A DNA stretch of 52,838 bases, taken from assembly GCA_016934355.1 (NCBI GenBank), contig JAFGTA010000188.1, positions 1 to 52,838 of the forward strand, written 5' to 3'. This DNA is from Candidatus Bathyarchaeota archaeon (GTDB lineage Archaea > Thermoproteota > Bathyarchaeia > TCS64). The notes beneath the pieces are model-generated. The model did no database searches. It was given only the letters and a program-made list of their open reading frames with translations, and was not told the DNA's origin. The position numbers and the translations under genes were made by a program. Below are positions 49,081 to 52,838 of the stretch, piece after piece (positions within the stretch are counted from its first letter, which is position 1; each line of letters starts with the position of its first letter).

Positions 49081-49542
49081 ATGTTTCCTAACGGAGTCAC
49101 GTCGTACCTACTCGGCGGACTGATAATCGGGCTGGGAGTATCGCTGGTCTACGTCCTCACGGGGCTCCACGCGACCCAGAGCAGCCTGTTCAGCTCGACC
49201 CTGTCATATTTCTCTAAACTGCCTTACTTCAACAGGAAAACCTACGTAGAGTCCAGAGAGTGGAGGCTGTACCTCGCCGCAGGGGTCATCCTCGGTTCAT
49301 TCATCTATGCCGTCACGATCTCCCCAGACGGCCTCTGGACAACATCAGTCCAGTGGTGGCGCCTCCTAATAGGTGGATTACTAGTGGGCTTCGGAACGAG
49401 GCTGTCAAGCGGCTGCACCTCTGGTCACGGAATAAGTGGCCTTGCTTCCTTATCCACGACTTCTCTCATCGCGGTCATCACATTCATCGTCGTCGGTGTG
49501 ATAACCGCTAACATCATGCTACTGCTGGGGGTTGCTCCATGA
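49081..49542 (+). CDS. YeeE/YedE-family sulfur-compound transporter, first half
   Basis: 153 residues, four or five membrane segments, with the signature GFGTRLSSGCTSGHGISGLA whose Cys is thought to relay thiosulfate or sulfide in YeeE channels. It is half the size of single-chain YeeE and couples by ATGA to the second half, as usual for the split form. Context with rhodanese and thioredoxin supports sulfur uptake. Confidence 0.88.
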   Translation: MFPNGVTSYLLGGLIIGLGVSLVYVLTGLHATQSSLFSSTLSYFSKLPYFNRKTYVESREWRLYLAAGVILGSFIYAVTISPDGLWTTSVQWWRLLIGGLLVGFGTRLSSGCTSGHGISGLASLSTTSLIAVITFIVVGVITANIMLLLGVAP

Positions 49543-49943
49543 ATAAACGTAACTTCGTCCTTTTCGTCGGCGGCCTGATCTTCGGGTTTGGGCTCGCAGC
49601 CGGCGGAATGGCCAAGCCCGAGGTCGTGCTGAGCTTCCTGCATCTAAAGGACTTCGGGCTACTCGTGCTGATGGGTGGGGCAGCTTCCGTCTCCTTCATC
49701 GCCATCAACGTTGTTCCCCGTTTCATCGAGAAGCCGTTACTCGGCGGGGAGTTCAAGCCAAGAAGCCGCACACTAAACAGAAACACAGTCATAGGCGCCA
49801 TAATCTTCGGAGTCGGCTGGGGACTCAGTGGACAATGCCCCGGCTCAGCCCTCTCCAGCCTGGGGATAGGTAACATCCCTATAGTTCTGGGGATCGCCGC
49901 CATGTTCCTAGGCGCTTACGTCATGGGCCGCTTCTTCGGCTAG
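49539..49943 (+). CDS. YeeE/YedE-family (DUF6691-like) transporter, second half
   Basis: 134 residues, four membrane segments, with GFGLAAGGMAKPEVVLSFL and the second signature GWGLSGQCPGSALSSLG. It complements the preceding half to form a full two-repeat channel for a small sulfur species. Confidence 0.88.
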   Translation: MNKRNFVLFVGGLIFGFGLAAGGMAKPEVVLSFLHLKDFGLLVLMGGAASVSFIAINVVPRFIEKPLLGGEFKPRSRTLNRNTVIGAIIFGVGWGLSGQCPGSALSSLGIGNIPIVLGIAAMFLGAYVMGRFFG

Positions 49944-49949
49944 TACCCA

Positions 49950-50294
49950 TTATTCGCCTATGCGCGCCACGGCGATGATGGGCACCGCCGAGGTTGCCTC
50001 CAACTCGTCTCTAAGGGCCGTCACAAGGACCTCCAGCCCGGAGACCCCGCTTCTGGCGATGTCCTCCTTAGACGTCGTGACAAGGACCAGGTCCGGCCTC
50101 GCCTTGTTCATGGTATCCGTCAGATCAACCATGTTCAAGTCGATGTGGTAGTCCACGTCCTCGATGACACCCTGCTCGACGGCGTAGGGTCTGTCCCTCG
50201 GATCCACTGTAAAGACGCTGATCCTCGGGTTCTTTTTTAGCTGTGTCAACACTCTAGCGCCCACCCTGCCGGCGCCTACGACGAGAACTCGCAT
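49950..50294 (-). CDS. TrkA-N-like NAD-binding (RCK-type) protein
   Basis: 114 residues: a single Rossmann domain, MRVLVVGAGRVGARVLTQL (GxGxxG), without an RCK-C domain or membrane part. It could be a regulatory subunit for a transporter; the nearest is the DASS carboxylate carrier encoded just upstream on the same strand. The ATG at 50294 is 30-32 nt from TTATTA (50321-50326); an ATG at 50306 would add four residues. Confidence 0.75.
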   Translation of the reverse strand: MRVLVVGAGRVGARVLTQLKKNPRISVFTVDPRDRPYAVEQGVIEDVDYHIDLNMVDLTDTMNKARPDLVLVTTSKEDIARSGVSGLEVLVTALRDELEATSAVPIIAVARIGE

Positions 50295-50320
50295 ACTGTA
50301 TCTCATGGAGTCGGCTCTTC

Positions 50321-50326
50321 TAATAA
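50321..50326 (-). promoter_or_regulatory. TATA-like box for the TrkA-N-like gene
   Basis: TTATTA on the minus strand, 32 nt before the ATG at 50294. Confidence 0.4.
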
Positions 50327-50347
50327 CCTTGATCGCGTGGCGTTTAC

Positions 50348-51748
50348 TTAGATCATGTTGAGGACAGTCAACGCGTAGAATAATATGATAAGGACAATCG
50401 AGCTCACCACGGTCATCAGTATCCCGTAGCGGAGCATCTTCCGCTGCTCAATGATGCCAGTCGCGGAGATCAACGCCATCCTCCCAGAAGCCGAGGGAAG
50501 CGCGTAGCCGAACGTGGTTGCCATGGTCAGAGGAAGCACAAGCCTCACGGCGTTGAACGAGGAGCCGGCAGCGATTTCGATCATTATAGGCACAAACACC
50601 GCCGCGACCGTGGCGTTGTTCACCACGTTGGTGAGGAGCGCCGACGCGAAGACGATGATGACCAGAACGAAGATGAATGGCATATCTCTGAGCAGCGGCA
50701 TAGCGATCCCTGTGAGCCAAGCCGTTGTGCCGGCCCTCCGCAGAGCCTCCCCCAACGCGAGCCCAGCCGCGATCGCGAAGAACATCCCCCAGCTGACGCC
50801 CTTAACATCCTCCCACTGGATAATCCCCCTCAGAGACATGTACGAGACGGCTATCATTCCGACGATGGCTGGGGAGAGAAACGATGCTGGGAGCCGCATA
50901 GCGGTTTCCAGGAAAGCACCTCCTATCCACATAATGATTGTTAACCCGAGGACTACGAGAACCTCAAGCTCGACGCCCCTGAGGCCACCAAGGTTCTCAA
51001 GTTCTTTACGCGTCACCTCGATCTCAAGCTCCTTCACCGACACGTTGGCGGCCCTAAACAGAGTCCACCAGGTGACCGGGAACACGAACAAGACAGCTAG
51101 CACGCCGTACTTCATCCAGTCGACGAACCTCCAGACCATGACACCAGACAAGAACTCCGACGCCACAGCGTTCGACGCCGAACCCGTTATCGTAGCCATC
51201 CCGCCTACGCTTGCAGAGTACGCGATCCCAAGCACGAGGAGAACCAGTAGCTCCCTTGACTGCTTCTCGTCCTGAACCTGCCTAGAGATGGTTAAGGCAA
51301 CAGGGATGAGTACCGCGGCGGTCGCCGTGTTCTCCATCCACATCGACAATAGAGCCGCCAGCCCCATCAAGCCGAAGAGAAGCCTATCGACCCGGCCACC
51401 CGACGCCACTATGGATACAAGGGCGAGCCTTCTCGTTATCCCGTGCTTCCTCAGCGCCTCAGCCAAGAACAGGCTACCCATGATGAGAATGATTATCGGC
51501 CTAGACAGGGTCTCGAACGCTTGAGCTGAGTTGGCGAGTCCAAGAGCCACCAGCATCACGGGAACCAGAAGCCCTGCGAAGGGCAGCGGGATGGGTTGAA
51601 GAGCGAAGACCGTCCCGGTGAACACGAACGCGGCGAGCGCCCTCTTCCCTTCTACGCTGAGCCCGGGAGGGTTGGGAAGCAGAAGCACTGCTGCTGTGAG
51701 TGCAAGCACTACGATGAAACGGTTTGATAAACCGAAGCGATTGCCCAT
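50348..51748 (-). CDS. DASS-family (SLC13) anion/dicarboxylate transporter
   Basis: 466 residues, 11-12 membrane segments. Two inverted-repeat signature loops are visible: MENTATAAVLIPVAL near 138 and NVVNNATVAAVFVPIMI near 380, matching the Ser/Asn-x-Thr motifs that bind Na+ and carboxylate in SLC13 proteins. The start is taken as ATG 51748 with AAGGT 4 nt upstream; an ATG at 51781 overlaps the promoter. The substrate might be succinate, malate or sulfate; sequence does not decide. Confidence 0.88.
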   Translation of the reverse strand: MGNRFGLSNRFIVVLALTAAVLLLPNPPGLSVEGKRALAAFVFTGTVFALQPIPLPFAGLLVPVMLVALGLANSAQAFETLSRPIIILIMGSLFLAEALRKHGITRRLALVSIVASGGRVDRLLFGLMGLAALLSMWMENTATAAVLIPVALTISRQVQDEKQSRELLVLLVLGIAYSASVGGMATITGSASNAVASEFLSGVMVWRFVDWMKYGVLAVLFVFPVTWWTLFRAANVSVKELEIEVTRKELENLGGLRGVELEVLVVLGLTIIMWIGGAFLETAMRLPASFLSPAIVGMIAVSYMSLRGIIQWEDVKGVSWGMFFAIAAGLALGEALRRAGTTAWLTGIAMPLLRDMPFIFVLVIIVFASALLTNVVNNATVAAVFVPIMIEIAAGSSFNAVRLVLPLTMATTFGYALPSASGRMALISATGIIEQRKMLRYGILMTVVSSIVLIILFYALTVLNMI

Positions 51749-51780
51749 GGGGACCTTAGATACAACATTGGAGAACCCCA

Positions 51781-51786
51781 TTTAAA
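51781..51786 (-). promoter_or_regulatory. TATA-like box for the DASS gene
   Basis: TTTAAA 38 nt upstream of the ATG at 51748, leaving a short leader with a ribosome site. Confidence 0.4.
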
Positions 51787-51804
51787 CCTTCTAAAAGCGA
51801 GCTC

Positions 51805-52838
51805 TTACCCCTGCCGTTTAGACGGCCTCTTCGCCAGTAAGCCTATGATTACACCTATCAAAGGGAACGCCATCGACGCGACGAGTACCTCGCTGTAACC
51901 CCCGAAGTAGTCATAGGCGAAGCCGAAAGGCAGCGGCCCCAGCGCCGAGCCTATTACACCGGCCATCATGGTAACGCCTCTGATGGTGCTGAGGTGCCTC
52001 CTACCGTAGTACTCGGGCCATATTACACCCCCCACGATGCCTTGGAGCGCCATCTGAAGGCCCACCAAAGCCCCGTAGACCATCACCAGCGAAACGTTGT
52101 CTGAAAAATATATCACCGCCACCGCGGCGAGAAGCAGCGCCTGGCTGAAGGCTACCAGGTACCTCAACTCTACCCTGTCAGCTATCGGCCCCGCGAGGAG
52201 CACCACAGGTAACCTGACGACGCTCATCACACTGCTGATCAACGCAGCTGTGCCGGCCGCGAGTCCCACCTGCGCGAGTATGCTTATCTGGTGGAACACT
52301 AGCCCTGTGATTATCGCCGAGGGCACGACGCTCGTGTAGATGATGAACCAGAACGACCAAGTATGAATAGCCTCATCCAGCGTCCAGGAGCCGTCATCTC
52401 CCTCGCTTTGGCTCTCAGCCACCGCTTGAGGCTCATTGTCGAGGGTGAGCCCCACCTCCTCGGGGCTGTCACGGATGAAAAGATAGCCGACAGGCACCAT
52501 GGCGGCCCAAAGCAGCACCGCCCACGCCTGCCAGCCTAGCCTCCACCCATAGTTCTGGATTATCCAGGTGTTCAGCGGCGGAAGCACCGCGAGGCTCAGC
52601 CCTCCACCGACACTTACTATACTGAGCGCAACGCCTTTCCTCCTCATTAACCACTGCGGTGGCAGGGTGACGCTGCTGAGGCTCATGGAGCCTTGGCCGA
52701 GGAGCCTAACGAGGAAGAATCCTACGAGGAGCATGGGGACCGAGCTCACCACGCTCATCCAGATGCACGCTAGCCCAAGCGCTGCGGCGACCACTGTCGT
52801 CATCCTCCTGTGGCCATACCTGTCGAAAAGCCTACCCA
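51805..52838 (-). CDS. Major facilitator superfamily transporter, 5' truncated
   Basis: The frame runs through the window edge. Its first visible residues, GRLFDRYGHRR, are the MFS loop 2-3 motif, so the first two helices lie outside. About 343 residues and ten membrane segments are present, with a central hydrophilic loop (about 120-145, rich in Glu/Ser) and a partial motif repeat AGPIADRVELRYL. It resembles OFA/monocarboxylate-type MFS carriers (WLMRRKGVALSIVSVGGG). The substrate is unknown. Confidence 0.88.
   Translation of the reverse strand, partial: GRLFDRYGHRRMTTVVAAALGLACIWMSVVSSVPMLLVGFFLVRLLGQGSMSLSSVTLPPQWLMRRKGVALSIVSVGGGLSLAVLPPLNTWIIQNYGWRLGWQAWAVLLWAAMVPVGYLFIRDSPEEVGLTLDNEPQAVAESQSEGDDGSWTLDEAIHTWSFWFIIYTSVVPSAIITGLVFHQISILAQVGLAAGTAALISSVMSVVRLPVVLLAGPIADRVELRYLVAFSQALLLAAVAVIYFSDNVSLVMVYGALVGLQMALQGIVGGVIWPEYYGRRHLSTIRGVTMMAGVIGSALGPLPFGFAYDYFGGYSEVLVASMAFPLIGVIIGLLAKRPSKRQG

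Overview
The window looks like a chromosomal stretch from an anaerobic archaeon, GC-rich in genes and AT-rich between them. Many genes have an archaeal TATA-like box about 28-33 nt before the start codon, which implies leaderless mRNAs. Downstream genes in operons use AGGTGA/GGAGG ribosome sites and 4-nt ATGA/GTGA/TTGA stop-start overlaps. The gene families are also archaeal in flavour (HdrABC-MvhADG, AbrB-PhoU, transglutaminase-MoxR-DUF58 operon, GT-C glycosyltransferases). An uncultured TACK lineage such as Bathyarchaeia is my guess. No rRNA or other marker confirms it, and no mcr gene is present.

Region 1 (2-16837) is a cell-surface glycan locus with frequent strand switches. It encodes a UDP-sugar 6-dehydrogenase (cut by the window edge), a PIG-L deacetylase, a NeuD-like acyltransferase, a formyltransferase-fold enzyme, an NAD-dependent epimerase, a DegT aminotransferase, a WbpG-type sugar amidotransferase, three GT4 and one GT2 glycosyltransferases, and two tandem ~980-residue proteins. 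Those two join a GT-C-like membrane domain to an outside beta-propeller-like domain. A Wzx-type flippase at 27117-28676 probably belongs to the same theme. Together they could make, amidate or formylate, assemble and export an amino-sugar-rich glycan.

Region 2 (16838-25051) is one operon: a membrane-anchored protein with two complete transglutaminase triads, a polytopic membrane protein, a MoxR AAA+ ATPase, a DUF58 protein and a second membrane protein. Next come a predicted 66-residue protein and a zinc-ribbon protein with a very long acidic linker (25100-26858).

Region 3 (28776-43677) is the energy-metabolism core. It holds three HdrC-HdrB pairs, a split HdrA pair, a 999-residue HdrA that is a fusion of the same two modules, two MvhD (one with a winged-helix-like tail), MvhG and MvhA of a [NiFe] hydrogenase, its maturation protease and MobA. 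This suggests a large electron-bifurcating or confurcating complex, or two alternative ones, linking H2, ferredoxin and a thiol/disulfide-type couple. The split HdrA modules resemble QmoA/QmoB in layout.

Region 4 (43758-52838) holds an AbrB-PhoU regulator, a small PH-like protein, a MoeB/ThiF E1-like enzyme, FdhD, and a sulfur group (persulfide-dioxygenase-like/rhodanese protein, thioredoxin, two-part YeeE/YedE channel). It ends with a TrkA-N-like protein, a DASS-family carboxylate transporter and an MFS transporter cut by the window end. MobA, FdhD and MoeB together hint at a Mo/W-pterin enzyme such as formate dehydrogenase elsewhere in the genome. I saw no tRNA, rRNA, CRISPR array or insertion sequence.
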